DNA from: Skermanella sp. TT6 | GTDB taxonomy: Bacteria; Pseudomonadota; Alphaproteobacteria; Azospirillales; Azospirillaceae | Length of the DNA: 64,000 nt | Assembly: GCF_016653635.2 (NCBI RefSeq) | Contig: NZ_CP067420.1 | Location: 489,501 to 553,500 of the forward strand | Direction of reading: 5' to 3' | Shown: positions 52,281 to 64,000 of the stretch, piece by piece | Position numbering within the stretch: the stretch's first letter is position 1 | Layout: every line of letters starts with the position of its first letter | The notes under the pieces: generated by a model | Told to the model about the DNA's origin: nothing | The model's input: only the letters and a program-made list of their open reading frames with translations | The model's database searches: none | Program-made: the position numbers and the translations under genes

Positions 52281-53207
52281 TCAGGGCAACAGCAACTTCT
52301 GGGCGACCGCCCGAAGCTCTCCGAAGGGGGCGGCCTCCGGCCCCAGCTCCAGCGGGCCGGCGCGGCGGATGCCTTCGCGGCCGAACCGCTCGCGGACCGC
52401 CTCGGCCAGCCACATCCGCGCCTGGGCATGGCGCAGGCCCTTCAGGCGCCCGGTCCCGGCCAGCCAGGCGGCATGCCGGTCCAGGGTGGCGATCAGCTCG
52501 CCGAGGCCCTGGCGCTGCTGAACGGACAAGGCCAGAACCGGGACCTCCCAGCCGCCGCGCGCCTCCTCGGCGAGGCTGAGCGCGCCGCGCACGTCGGCGC
52601 GGGCCCGTTCCGCCGCGGCTCCCATGTCGGCCTTGGTCACGACGACGATGTCCGGGATCTCGACGATGCCGGCCTTCATGAATTGCAGGCTGTCGCCCGA
52701 CCCGGGCTGGACGCAGAACACCACCGTGTCGGCCGTGCCGGCGATATCGGTCTCCGACTGGCCGACGCCCACCGTCTCGATCAGCACGATGTCGTAGACG
52801 GCCCGCATCAGCACCATGGCGGCGACCGTAAGCCCCGCCAGCCCGCCCAGCCGGTCGCGCGCCGCCATGGAGCGGACGAAGCAGCCGGCGTCCTCCGGGT
52901 CGGTGCCCAGGCGGGTGCGGTCGCCCAGCAGGGCGCCGCCGCTGCGCCTGGACGACGGATCGACCGCGATGCAGCCGACCGTCTTCCCCGACCGGCGGTA
53001 CTCGCCGATCAGCGCGCCGGTCAGCGTCGATTTGCCGACGCCGGGCGGGCCGGTCAGCCCGATCACCTGGGCGATCGGGTCCCTGTAGGCGGAATCCAGC
53101 AGGTCCGCGGTGGCGGCGCCGTCGGGATCGCGCTCGATCCCGGCCAGCGCCGCCGCCAGGGCCGCCTTCTCTCCGCGCGCCAGCGCGTCGCGGAGCTTGG
53201 CCAGCAC
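52281..53207 (-). CDS. MeaB/ArgK-family G3E GTPase
   Basis: 308 aa. P-loop GPPGVGKST (~46-54), switch region DPSSRRSGGALLGDRTR, ETVGVGQSE and VVVTKADMG (guanine specificity). MeaB/ArgK proteins chaperone B12-dependent methylmalonyl-CoA or related mutases; no mutase gene is in the window. The GTG at 53207 gives the usual family N-terminus; longer frames overlap ppdK deeply. Starts 6 nt after the ppdK stop. Confidence 0.88.
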   Translation of the reverse strand: MLAKLRDALARGEKAALAAALAGIERDPDGAATADLLDSAYRDPIAQVIGLTGPPGVGKSTLTGALIGEYRRSGKTVGCIAVDPSSRRSGGALLGDRTRLGTDPEDAGCFVRSMAARDRLGGLAGLTVAAMVLMRAVYDIVLIETVGVGQSETDIAGTADTVVFCVQPGSGDSLQFMKAGIVEIPDIVVVTKADMGAAAERARADVRGALSLAEEARGGWEVPVLALSVQQRQGLGELIATLDRHAAWLAGTGRLKGLRHAQARMWLAEAVRERFGREGIRRAGPLELGPEAAPFGELRAVAQKLLLP

Positions 53208-53212
53208 GGCCG

Positions 53213-55906
<2,694 letters not shown>

Positions 55907-56051
55907 GGTGCTCCCCGGTAACTCCTGTGATGGACTCAAATACTGGATTGGCCGTGGTTAACAATTACCCCGGCAAAATGCTCCAGGACTATTCCGCGAG
56001 TTGTTGGGCGGATCATGGCTTTGCATATGATCCTATGCGAACCGTCACGCC

Positions 56052-58145
56052 TCAGCCCTCTATCCTGGAGAAATCCGCGATCCGATTCAAGGTCGCGGGA
56101 ATCTGGCTCAGGAGACGCAGACGGTTTACTCGGAGGGGGGGCTGGTCGGCATTGACCGTCACCTTGTCGAAGAAGGCGTCCACCGGCGCACGGAGCGCCG
56201 CCAGCGCGCCCATGCAGCCGGCGAAGTCCTCCGTGGCCAGCAGGGGCACCGCGGCGCGCTCGGCTTCGGCCAGCGCCTGGAACAGGGCCTTCTCCTCGGG
56301 CTGCTCCAGCAGGCCGGCCTCGGGCGCGCCGCCGTGGCCGGTCCCGTCCTTCTTCTCCTCGATCCGGACGATGTTGGTGGCCCGCCGGTAGGCGGTCAGC
56401 AGGTTGGCGCCGTCGTCGGTGCCCAGGAAGCCCTGGAGCGCCTGGACCCGCGACAGCAGGCGGACGAGGTCGTCCTCCCCGCCGAGCGCGAACACGGCGT
56501 CGACCAGGTCGTGGCGGACGCCCCGGTCGCGCAGCACGACCTTCAGCCGGTCGGCGAAGAAGTCCAGCAGCTGCGGCCCGACCTGGGCGGCCGGCACCAG
56601 CTTCTCGGCCCGGTAGAGCCCGTGGGCGATGTCGAACGCGCGGCCCAGGTCCATCCGCAGCCCGTTGTCCACGATCAGGCGGATCAGGCCGAGCGCTGCG
56701 CGCCGCAGCGCGTAGGGGTCCTTGGAGCCGGTCGGCCGCTCGTCGATCGCGAAGAACCCGACCAGGGTGTCCAGCTTGTCGGCCAGCGCCACGGCGACGC
56801 TGACCGGCGCCGTCGGGCAGCGGTCGTTGGGGCCCAGCGGCTTGTAGTGCTCGGCCACGGCGTCGGCGACCTCGGGGGCCAGCCCCTCGCCCAGCGCGTA
56901 GTAGCGGCCCATCACGCCCTGGAGCTCCGGGAACTCCCCGACCATGCCGGACACCAGGTCGGCCTTGGCGAGCCTGGCGGCCAGCCGCGCCCGGTCGGGA
57001 TCGCAGCCCGGCACGAAGGCGGCCAGTTCGGCGGCCAGGGTCTCCAGCCGGCTGACCTTCTCCGCGACGGTGCCGAGCCGGGCGTGGAAGATCACCGACT
57101 CGAGCGCCGGGACCCGCTCCTCCAGCCTGACCTTGCGGTCCTGCTCCCAGAAGAACTTGGCGTCGGACAGCCGGGCGCGCAGCACGCGCTCGTTGCCGGC
57201 GATCACCGCCGCCCCGCCGTCCGACGTGACCATGTTGGCGACCACCACGAAGCGCGGCGCCAGCGCGCCGGTCGCGTCGGTCGTGGCGAAATATTTCTGG
57301 TGGGTCCGCATGGAGGTGGTCAGCACCTCCGGCGGGACGTCCATGAACTGCCGGTCGATGGCGCCGCTCAGCACGACCGGCCACTCGACCAGCCCGGTGA
57401 CCTCGTCCAGCAATCCCTCGTCCGGCGCCACCACAAGGCCGTGGGCGCCCGCGGCCTCCGCCGCGTCGGACGCGATCCTGGCCCGGCGCTCGTCCCTGGA
57501 CAGGATCACGTGGGCGGACCGCAGGCCCTCGCGGTACTGCTCGAAGCTGCGGGCCTCGACCACGGCGTCGGGGGAGAGGAAGCGGTGCCCCCGGGTGGCG
57601 TCGACGAATGTCAGGGTTCCCAGCCCGCCCCCCAGATCGAACGACCCTTCCACCGCCTTGCCGTCGAATACCGCCAGGACATGGTGCAGCGGACGGACCC
57701 AGCGGAAGCCGCCGGTCGCCCAGCGCATGCTCTTGGGCCAGGGCAGCTCGCGGATCGTCTCGGCGATCAGGCCGGGCAGCACCTCGGCGGTGGCGCGGCC
57801 GGGCTTCTCCACCACGGCGAACCAGAACGACCCCTTGCCGGTGTCGCGCTGCTCGCACTGGTCCAGGCTGGACAGGCCGGCACCGCGCAGGAAGCCGGCG
57901 ACCGCCTGCTCGGGTGAGCCGACGCGCGGTCCCTTGCGTTCCTCCCGGACGTCGGCGGTGCGCCCGGCCAAGCCCTCCACCACCAGCGCCAGCCGGCGCG
58001 GGGTCGAATGGGCTTCGCTCGCGGCGGCCTGAAGGCCGGCCGCCTCCAGCTTGGCGGTGACGAGACGCTGGAGATCCTCGGCCGCGCGGGCTTGCATGCG
58101 GGCCGGGATGTCCTCGGAGAACAGTTCGATCAGGAGCTGGGGCAT
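56052..58145 (-). CDS. glyS: Glycyl-tRNA synthetase beta subunit
   Basis: 697 aa, full length. N-terminal MPQLLIELFSEDIPARMQ is diagnostic of bacterial GlyS beta; GFRWVRPLHHVLAVFDG and the HD-like region (EHYKPLGPNDRCPTAPVSVAVALADKLDTL) are present, with a C-terminal DALR-type anticodon-binding domain. The beta subunit supplies tRNA recognition and, with GlyQ, charges tRNA-Gly. Starts 16 bp after glyQ ends. Confidence 0.96.
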   Translation of the reverse strand: MPQLLIELFSEDIPARMQARAAEDLQRLVTAKLEAAGLQAAASEAHSTPRRLALVVEGLAGRTADVREERKGPRVGSPEQAVAGFLRGAGLSSLDQCEQRDTGKGSFWFAVVEKPGRATAEVLPGLIAETIRELPWPKSMRWATGGFRWVRPLHHVLAVFDGKAVEGSFDLGGGLGTLTFVDATRGHRFLSPDAVVEARSFEQYREGLRSAHVILSRDERRARIASDAAEAAGAHGLVVAPDEGLLDEVTGLVEWPVVLSGAIDRQFMDVPPEVLTTSMRTHQKYFATTDATGALAPRFVVVANMVTSDGGAAVIAGNERVLRARLSDAKFFWEQDRKVRLEERVPALESVIFHARLGTVAEKVSRLETLAAELAAFVPGCDPDRARLAARLAKADLVSGMVGEFPELQGVMGRYYALGEGLAPEVADAVAEHYKPLGPNDRCPTAPVSVAVALADKLDTLVGFFAIDERPTGSKDPYALRRAALGLIRLIVDNGLRMDLGRAFDIAHGLYRAEKLVPAAQVGPQLLDFFADRLKVVLRDRGVRHDLVDAVFALGGEDDLVRLLSRVQALQGFLGTDDGANLLTAYRRATNIVRIEEKKDGTGHGGAPEAGLLEQPEEKALFQALAEAERAAVPLLATEDFAGCMGALAALRAPVDAFFDKVTVNADQPPLRVNRLRLLSQIPATLNRIADFSRIEG

Positions 58146-58161
58146 GGTTTCCGGCGGTCTG

Positions 58162-59082
58162 TCAGGAGGTCGGGCCGGCGGCGGATGGGATCGTTGCCGG
58201 GGTCGATGCCGGCAATCCCGCCAGCCAAGCCTCGCAGCAGCCCTTGGCGAGCGTCCGGACGCGGCCGATATAGGCGGCCCGCTCGACCACGCTGATCACG
58301 CCGCGCGCATCCAGCAGGTTGAACAGGTGGCTCGCCTTGATGCACTGGTCATAGGCGGGCAGGGCCAGCCGGGCGTCCAGCAGCATCCGGCACTCCGCCT
58401 CGGCGTCCTTGAAATGCCGGAGCAGCCGGTCGGTGTCGGCATATTCGAAGTTGAAGGTGGAGAACTCCACCTCCGCCCGCTTGAAGACGTCGCCGTAGCG
58501 GACGCCGGCGCCGTTGAAGTCCAGGTCGTAGACGTTCTCGACGCCCTGGACATACATGGCGAGCCGTTCCAGGCCGTAGGTCAGCTCGACCGCGACCGGG
58601 TCGCACTCGATGCCGCCGACCTGCTGGAAATAGGTGAACTGGGTGACCTCCATGCCGTCGCACCAGACCTCCCAGCCCAGGCCCCAGGCGCCCAGCGTCG
58701 GGCTCTCCCAGTCGTCCTCGACGAACCGGATGTCGTGCAGCGCGGGGTCGATCCCCAGGGCGTACAGGCTCTTCAGGTACAGGTCCTGCGCGTCGGCCGG
58801 CGACGGCTTCAGGATCACCTGGAACTGGTAGTAATGCTGCAAGCGGTTGGGATTCTCGCCGTAACGGCCGTCCTTGGGCCGGCGCGACGGCTGGACATAG
58901 GCCGCGCGCCAGTCCTGCGGCCCCAGCGCCCGCAAGGTCGTCGCCGGGTGGAACGTGCCGGCGCCGACTTCCATGTCGTAGGGCTGGAGGATGACGCAGC
59001 CCTGTTCCGCCCAGAAATTCTGGAGCTTCAGGATCAGCCCCTGGAAGCTGAGGGGCCGTGTCGCCGCGCTTGCAGGCGCCAT
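58162..59082 (-). CDS. glyQ: Glycyl-tRNA synthetase alpha subunit
   Basis: 306 aa. Carries the class II catalytic core typical of Gly[39 protein letters not shown] at the N-terminus, [29 protein letters not shown] and [22 protein letters not shown]. Activates glycine with ATP. Leads the glyQ-glyS operon in the standard order. Confidence 0.96.
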   Translation of the reverse strand: MAPASAATRPLSFQGLILKLQNFWAEQGCVILQPYDMEVGAGTFHPATTLRALGPQDWRAAYVQPSRRPKDGRYGENPNRLQHYYQFQVILKPSPADAQDLYLKSLYALGIDPALHDIRFVEDDWESPTLGAWGLGWEVWCDGMEVTQFTYFQQVGGIECDPVAVELTYGLERLAMYVQGVENVYDLDFNGAGVRYGDVFKRAEVEFSTFNFEYADTDRLLRHFKDAEAECRMLLDARLALPAYDQCIKASHLFNLLDARGVISVVERAAYIGRVRTLAKGCCEAWLAGLPASTPATIPSAAGPTS

Positions 59083-59211
59083 GTTCGCTCACACTTTATG
59101 ATTATGTTGCAGTGCGTGGACGATACGCGGGCAGTCTGGCGGAATCAAGTGCAGGAGGCGGTGCGTCGGAGCCGGCGTCGCACGACGGGCGAACGGCAAA
59201 GGGCCGCATCA

Positions 59212-59283
59212 TCCACAGATGAACGCAGATGGACACGGACAGGATCGAGAAAACATCCGTGCCCATCTGCGTTCATCTGTGGA
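59212..59283. repeat. 28-bp inverted repeat (27/28), CACAGATGAACGCAGATGG type
   Basis: 59212-59239 is complementary to 59256-59283 with one mismatch and a 16-nt loop. The ATCTGCGTTCATCTGTGG core is a repeat I recall from many unrelated bacterial genomes. It lies 20 bp after the end of the PP0621-like gene, and could end its transcript or mark a mobile palindrome. Confidence 0.82.
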
Positions 59284-59302
59284 CAAACAACAGGAATCCC
59301 CC

Positions 59303-59542
59303 TCACCGGTAAGGGCAGTCCGGGCGGCCGCAGGCGCTGGTCTTGGTGGCCGACACGTAGACGCCGCAGGAGGCGCAGCGGACCATCTCCTGGGCGTCGC
59401 GGGGACGCGGGCGGGGCAGCCCGGCCTCGCGGCGGGCCTGCATCTCGCGCTTCGCCTTGGCGATCGCCTGGGTTCGGGCGACGAACTTGAAGCCGAACCA
59501 TACGGCGGCGATCAGCAGGACGAGGGTGAGGAATTTCAGCAT
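59303..59542 (-). CDS. PP0621-family small membrane protein with zinc-ribbon tail
   Basis: 79 aa. N-terminal membrane segment (LKFLTLVLLIAAVWFGFKFVA), a charged linker, and a C-terminal four-Cys tail CASCGVYVSATKTSACGRPDCPYR (Cys-X2-Cys and two later Cys), matching the PP0621 family. Probably inner-membrane with a metal-binding cytoplasmic tail. Function unknown. Confidence 0.85.
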   Translation of the reverse strand: MLKFLTLVLLIAAVWFGFKFVARTQAIAKAKREMQARREAGLPRPRPRDAQEMVRCASCGVYVSATKTSACGRPDCPYR

Positions 59543-59593
59543 GCTTCCTCTTAGTGCCCCCGCCCATGCGGGTCAAGCCGGGTGCCGGTCAAG

Positions 59594-60412
<819 letters not shown>

Positions 60413-60634
60413 TCAGCCGCCGGAGAAGGGGCGGACGATCTCCAGGTCGTCGCCTTCGGCCAGGGCCGTGTCGGCCCAGCGGCCGGCCGGGACGACCTCG
60501 CCGTTCAGCGCGACGGCGACGCCGCGGGCTCCGGGAACGACCCCCTTCCCGCGCAGCAGGGCGTCGAGCGTCGGGGCCGCCAGCGGCTCGCGCCGGCCGT
60601 TCACCTGGATATGCCGGGGGACATGCGGGGTCAT
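60413..60634 (-). CDS. thiS: Sulfur carrier protein ThiS
   Basis: 73 aa, ubiquitin-like, ending in the required Gly-Gly (RPFSGG). The C-terminal Gly is adenylated and then thiocarboxylated to donate sulfur to ThiG. The ATG at 60634 overlaps the thiO stop (ATGA) and has GGAAGGAA upstream. The same frame continues upstream as shadow sequence in thiO. Confidence 0.92.
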   Translation of the reverse strand: MTPHVPRHIQVNGRREPLAAPTLDALLRGKGVVPGARGVAVALNGEVVPAGRWADTALAEGDDLEIVRPFSGG

Positions 60635-61842
60635 CGAGGTTCCTTCCCACTCTGCGGGCGGCCTGGCGCCGCTCTCTTGACGAATCGATCGATGCCGAAC
60701 GGGCGGATGACGTCGGCGGTCCGCCCGGTCAGGATATGGTCGGAGACGGCGTCGGCGGTGACCGGGGTCAGCAGGATGCCGTTCCGATGGTGGCCGGTCG
60801 CCAGGACCAGCCCGTCCAGCGCCGAAGGCCCCAGGATGGGCGCGTCGTCGCGCGAGCCGGGGCGGAATCCCACCCACAGCTCGTCGATCGGCAGTTCCTC
60901 GACACCCGGCAGGGCCCGCCAGGCGCCTTCGAGCAGGGACATGACGCCGCCCGCGGTCAGGTCGGTGTCGAACCCGCGCTCCTCCACCGTGGCGCCGATC
61001 ACCAGCCGCCCGTCGCGGCGCGGCACCAGGTAGACGCCGGGGGTCCAGACCACGTGGCGCAGCAGCGGCTCGCGCGGGTCCATCCGCAGGGCCGCCATCT
61101 GGCCCTTGACCGGCCGGACCGGCGGCCGGGCGTCGTCGGGCAGGCCCGGGACCGTGCGAGACCAGGCGCCGGCCGCCAGCACGGTGACGTCGGCCCGGTG
61201 CGCCTCCCCTCCGGCCGCCAGCACGCCGGCGGCGCGCCCGCCCTCGACCAGGATCTCCTCGACCGGGACATGTTCGTGCAGGCGCCCGCCGGCCCGCTCG
61301 AAGGCGGTGCGGAGGGCCAGGGCGACCTTCCGGTTGTCCACCTGGTGGTCGCGCGGGCTCAGGATCGCCGCGGCCGTGCCGGCGTGAAGATAGGGCTCGC
61401 GGCGCTTGACCTCGGCCCCGGTCAGCCATTCGTGGCCGAGCCCCAGGCTCTTCTGGAGGTCGAAATTGAAGCGCAGGCGCGCCACGTCGTCGGCGTTCAG
61501 CGCCACCACCAGGGTGCCCTCGGTGCGCAGCTCGACGTCGATTCCGGAGGCGGCCTGAAGCTCCTCGGCGAAGCCCGGCCACAGGTCCTGGCTGTGCCGG
61601 TTAAGCGGCAGCTGGCCTTCCTCGCCGGGCTCGACCTCGACCCCGGCCGCCAGCATGCCGGCGGCGGCATGGCTCGCCCCGCGTCCCGCCTCGCCCTTGT
61701 CGAAGATCTCGACCCGGCACCCGGCGGCGGCAAGGCGCCAGCCGATGCCGAGGCCGACCACGCCGGCGCCGACGATGGCGACCGAGGGGCGGTCGGACCG
61801 CAGGCCGGTCGAAAATTCGGAAACGGATCGCGCTGTCGTCAT
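60631..61842 (-). CDS. thiO: Glycine oxidase ThiO
   Basis: 403 aa flavoprotein of the D-amino-acid oxidase family. FAD-binding VAIVGAGVVGLGIGWRLAAAG (~21-41) and DKGEAGRGASHAAAGML; C-terminal GFRPGSRDDAPILGPS and LATGHHRNGILLTP. Oxidises glycine to dehydroglycine for thiazole formation. First gene after the TPP riboswitch. Confidence 0.95.
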   Translation of the reverse strand: MTTARSVSEFSTGLRSDRPSVAIVGAGVVGLGIGWRLAAAGCRVEIFDKGEAGRGASHAAAGMLAAGVEVEPGEEGQLPLNRHSQDLWPGFAEELQAASGIDVELRTEGTLVVALNADDVARLRFNFDLQKSLGLGHEWLTGAEVKRREPYLHAGTAAAILSPRDHQVDNRKVALALRTAFERAGGRLHEHVPVEEILVEGGRAAGVLAAGGEAHRADVTVLAAGAWSRTVPGLPDDARPPVRPVKGQMAALRMDPREPLLRHVVWTPGVYLVPRRDGRLVIGATVEERGFDTDLTAGGVMSLLEGAWRALPGVEELPIDELWVGFRPGSRDDAPILGPSALDGLVLATGHHRNGILLTPVTADAVSDHILTGRTADVIRPFGIDRFVKRAAPGRPQSGKEPR

Positions 61843-61850
61843 GGGGGGCT

Positions 61851-61926
61851 CCCTTCGTCGGCATTATCCGAACAGGTTCGATGGGTATGATCTCAGCCGG
61901 CCCCTCGAAGGACCGGCACCCCAGCC
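61851..61926 (-). promoter_or_regulatory. TPP riboswitch (THI box) of the thiO operon
   Basis: On the minus strand GGGGTGC, then GGCTGAGA, a TACCC segment, GAACCTG and GGATAATGCCGACGAAGGGA appear in the canonical order, ending about 9 nt before the thiO ATG. The short distance suggests translation (Shine-Dalgarno) control rather than a separate terminator. Confidence 0.95.
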
Positions 61927-62022
61927 AGATTTTCCGGACTCGCGTCCAGGGTCGCGACTATGCGGCATGCCCCGGTATGACCGCAAGGCTTATCGGGCAG
62001 CCGCCCAGCCCGAGTGCCGGCG

Positions 62023-62901
62023 CTACAGGCCGAAGCGGGACCACATCGCGCGGTCCTCGACGGCATTGACCAGGGCGCCCGCCAGATCGTCGGCGAGGCC
62101 GGACGGGGTCAGGCCGGACGGGGTCAGGCCGGACAGCGCCGCTTCCGTCCGGATGCGGCTTCGCCACCAGCGGCGCTCGCCATGGACCAGCCGCAGGTTG
62201 ACCTTTTCGCCGAAGCGGTCGCGCATGACCGAGCGCAGGTCGCCGAGCCCGTCGACCAGCCCCAGGTCCAGCGCCTTGGCGCCGGTCCAGAATTCCCCCG
62301 AGAACAGGTCCTCGTCGGTCCCCTTCAGGCGGTCGCCGCGCCGGCCGCGGACCATGGCCTTGAAGGCGTCGTGGATCTCCGCCTGGATGGCCTTCAGCCG
62401 GACGATGTCCTCGTCCCGCTCGGGCTGGAACGGGTCGAGCATGGCCTTCCGGGTGCCGGAGGTATGCACCCGCCGCTCGATCCCGTAGCGGGCGATCAGG
62501 TCCTGGAAGCCGAAGCCAGCGGAAACCACGCCGATCGAGCCGATGATCGAGCTGGGATCGGCGTAGATCTCGTCGGCGGCGCAGGCCAGCCAGTAGCCGC
62601 CCGATGCGGCGACGTCCTCCGCGAAGGCGAAGACCGGCACCTTCTTCTCGTCCGCCAGCTGGCGGATGCGTCCCGCGACCAGGGCGGACTGGACCGGTGA
62701 GCCTCCGGGCGAATTGACCTGGAGCGCCACGGCCTGCTGGCCGGGAACGGAGAAGGCGCGCTGGATGGCGGGCGCCAGGGCCGCCAGGGTGATTCCCGGG
62801 CGGAAAGCCCCGCCGGCGCCGATGACGCCGGACAGCCGGAGAACGGAAACGGTGGGGGCGGGCTTGCGACCGAAGGCGGTCATGATACGGCGGATCAGCA
62901 T
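62023..62901 (-). CDS. sppA: S49-family signal peptide peptidase-like protease
   Basis: 292 aa. The S49 Ser-Lys dyad is visible: Ser100 in AASGGYWLACAADEI and Lys152 in VHTSGTRKAML. N-terminal strand VSVLRLSGVIGAG; no membrane anchor in the first 60 residues, unlike E. coli SohB/SppA, so it may be cytoplasmic. Near the C-terminus a 15-bp tandem duplication yields GLTPSGLTPSGL. Confidence 0.88.
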   Translation of the reverse strand: MLIRRIMTAFGRKPAPTVSVLRLSGVIGAGGAFRPGITLAALAPAIQRAFSVPGQQAVALQVNSPGGSPVQSALVAGRIRQLADEKKVPVFAFAEDVAASGGYWLACAADEIYADPSSIIGSIGVVSAGFGFQDLIARYGIERRVHTSGTRKAMLDPFQPERDEDIVRLKAIQAEIHDAFKAMVRGRRGDRLKGTDEDLFSGEFWTGAKALDLGLVDGLGDLRSVMRDRFGEKVNLRLVHGERRWWRSRIRTEAALSGLTPSGLTPSGLADDLAGALVNAVEDRAMWSRFGL

Positions 62902-62931
62902 GCCGCTTAAGATGGGGCGGGCGCCCTGATT

Positions 62932-63684
62932 TCAAAGATCCAGCGCGGCGCCGTCGCGCAGGATCGCCTGCGCCGCGCCGGTGAAGCCGCCGTCGGCCTC
63001 GTGCAGAACCAGGCCGGGCATCAGGCGGGCGGGGCTGCGGGCCCCCTTGCGCGCGGTCACCACGATGCGCCGGGCGGGCCGGCCGGCCTTGGGCCACAGC
63101 GGGACCAGGGTGATCCCGCCGAAACGGCCGCGCAGCAGGGAGATCAGGTCGTCCAGCCGGTCGGCCCGGTGGATGACGGTCAGGGTGCCGCGCGGCTTCA
63201 CCCGGCGGGCGCAGAAATCGAGCCAGGCCGCCAGGTCGGCCGCGCCCTCGCCGTGCGCCAGGGCGCGGCTTCCGTCCGGCGGCGGGGTGTGGGTGCCGGC
63301 CTCCTGGAACGGCGGGTTGGTCATCACCCGGTCGAAGGCCGTGTGGGCAAGCTCCTCCGGCGGCGCCAGCAGGTCGCCTTCCAGGATGCGGACCCTGTCC
63401 TCCAGCCCGTTGGCGCGGACATTCTCCGCCCCGAGCGCCGCGAGGCCGGGCTGAAGCTCCAGTCCGGTGACATCGGCGCCGGGAACCCGCGCCGCCAGGC
63501 ACAGCGTGGCGGCGCCCACGCCCGCGCCGACGTCGAGCACCCGGTCGCCCGCCGCGGCGGGCGTCGCCGCCGCCAGCAGCACCGGGTCGATCGCGGCGCG
63601 ATAGCCCCGGGCCGGCTGCATCAGGGCGACCCGGCCGCCCAGCAGTCGGTCCGCGGTCCGGCCGTCGCCTTCAGTCGGGGGCAA
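62932..63684 (-). CDS. TrmN6-like tRNA1(Val) adenine-N6 methyltransferase
   Basis: 250 aa. SAM site DVGAGVGAATLCLA (~47-60) and catalytic NPPF (~122-125) of N6-adenine methyltransferases of the small-methyltransferase/TrmN6 group. Close relatives modify A37 of tRNA-Val. The N-terminus (DRLLGGRVALMQPARGYRAAIDPVLLAAA) is typical of the alphaproteobacterial form. Overlaps the DUF2007 gene by 14 bp. Confidence 0.88.
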   Translation of the reverse strand: MPPTEGDGRTADRLLGGRVALMQPARGYRAAIDPVLLAAATPAAAGDRVLDVGAGVGAATLCLAARVPGADVTGLELQPGLAALGAENVRANGLEDRVRILEGDLLAPPEELAHTAFDRVMTNPPFQEAGTHTPPPDGSRALAHGEGAADLAAWLDFCARRVKPRGTLTVIHRADRLDDLISLLRGRFGGITLVPLWPKAGRPARRIVVTARKGARSPARLMPGLVLHEADGGFTGAAQAILRDGAALDL

Positions 63685-63886
63685 GGTGGCCCGCCTCCTC
63701 CAGGATCCGGCGGGCCGCGGCGTAATCCTCCTCCGCCACCATCAGGCGCCGCGGGATGGCGCCGATGCTGCCTTCCAGGATGCTGGTGTAGGTGTCGAGC
63801 ACGACGGCCTCTATGCCGGCATCGGCCAGCAGGGCCGTCAGCCACGAGAGCAGCACCGGATCGACCGTGCGCAGGAGTTCCTTCAT
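63671..63886 (-). CDS. DUF2007-family protein
   Basis: 71 aa, starting MKELLRTVDPVLLSWLTALLADAGIEAVVLD, ending in an RRLMVAEEDYAAARRILEEAG motif: the small ferredoxin-like PII-type fold of DUF2007. Role unknown, though it commonly sits beside TrmN6-like methyltransferases. Start at 63886 chosen by family length. Confidence 0.88.
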   Translation of the reverse strand: MKELLRTVDPVLLSWLTALLADAGIEAVVLDTYTSILEGSIGAIPRRLMVAEEDYAAARRILEEAGHLAPD

Positions 63887-63961
63887 CGATATCTCTCCGG
63901 AAGGCGGGCGGAAGGGGCCGGCGAACCTGTCCCCGCCTGCGAATAGCACGGCGGAGGGGCC

Positions 63962-64000
63962 ATGGAAACGGCAGGCCGCCGCGGCTCCGCGTGCGGCGAT
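63962..64000 (+). CDS. Possible start of a divergent gene (cut by window end)
   Basis: An ATG with a GGAGGGGCC just upstream opens a frame that stays open to the last base (13 codons). Divergent from the DUF2007 gene. In related bacteria this position often holds a polyprenyl synthetase, but too little sequence is present to say. Confidence 0.3.
   Translation, partial: METAGRRGSACGD

Overview
The window reads as chromosomal DNA of a high-GC, nitrogen-fixing alphaproteobacterium, most likely a member of the Azospirillum/Skermanella group (Rhodospirillales). The evidence is an oxygen-sensitive-type NifA with the C-X11-C-X19-C-X4-C motif, a GTTC-N7-GTTC LexA box, a candidate alphaproteobacterial suhB/mmgR small RNA, a thiO-thiS-thiG cluster behind a TPP riboswitch, and a PrtD-type type I secretion system. 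Genus is an inference; no rRNA or complete marker set is present.

Layout. 1-6 kb: a truncated SDR oxidoreductase, an unknown 430-aa protein, a pentapeptide-repeat protein, a chemoreceptor and an exported rhodanese. 6-15.8 kb: a degraded serine hydrolase, a UV-repair pair (uvsE plus a spore-photoproduct-lyase-like radical SAM protein), several tiny hydrophilic proteins, two alpha/beta hydrolases (one internally deleted), an EEP-family phosphohydrolase, a Ldh_2-family dehydrogenase, a DUF1349 protein and a broken fic gene. 15.9-19.6 kb: catalase and an orphan nifA. 20.2-26.3 kb: a coherent catabolic operon with a GntR regulator, TRAP transporter, kduI, kduD and a KdgF-like cupin, which fits uptake and breakdown of unsaturated uronates from pectin-like material. 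It is followed by a candidate sRNA with terminator and by tRNA-Ser(UGA).

27-29 kb holds two toxin-antitoxin modules (PemK-like/Phd-YefM and HepT/MntA) and then an AAC(3)-family acetyltransferase. 30-37 kb holds an exported beta-helix protein, an RTX protein built from a 152-residue duplication, its ABC exporter and membrane-fusion protein, and a small lipoprotein. 37.4-43.5 kb is an accessory island: a Shedu/DUF4263-type nuclease gene split by a 205-bp insertion made of a palindromic element and a 6-bp target duplication, a DUF4258-like partner, then an AT-rich pair of a beta-class DNA methyltransferase and a DGQHR-domain protein, closed by an IS66-type element with clean ends.

43.6-64 kb returns to core-like DNA: an iron alcohol dehydrogenase and a cupin, an orphan terminase-small-subunit-like gene under a LexA box, a repeat cluster, a surface-glycan group (manC, two family-9 glycosyltransferases, DUF6165), ygfZ, a PRC-barrel protein, a MeaB/ArgK GTPase, ppdK, glyS-glyQ, a PP0621-like protein, thiG-thiS-thiO, an S49 peptidase, a TrmN6-like methyltransferase and a DUF2007 protein. 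Several different families of palindromic intergenic repeats are scattered through the window. The best candidates for something new are the methyltransferase-DGQHR pair beside the disrupted Shedu gene, and the SOS-controlled terminase-like gene.
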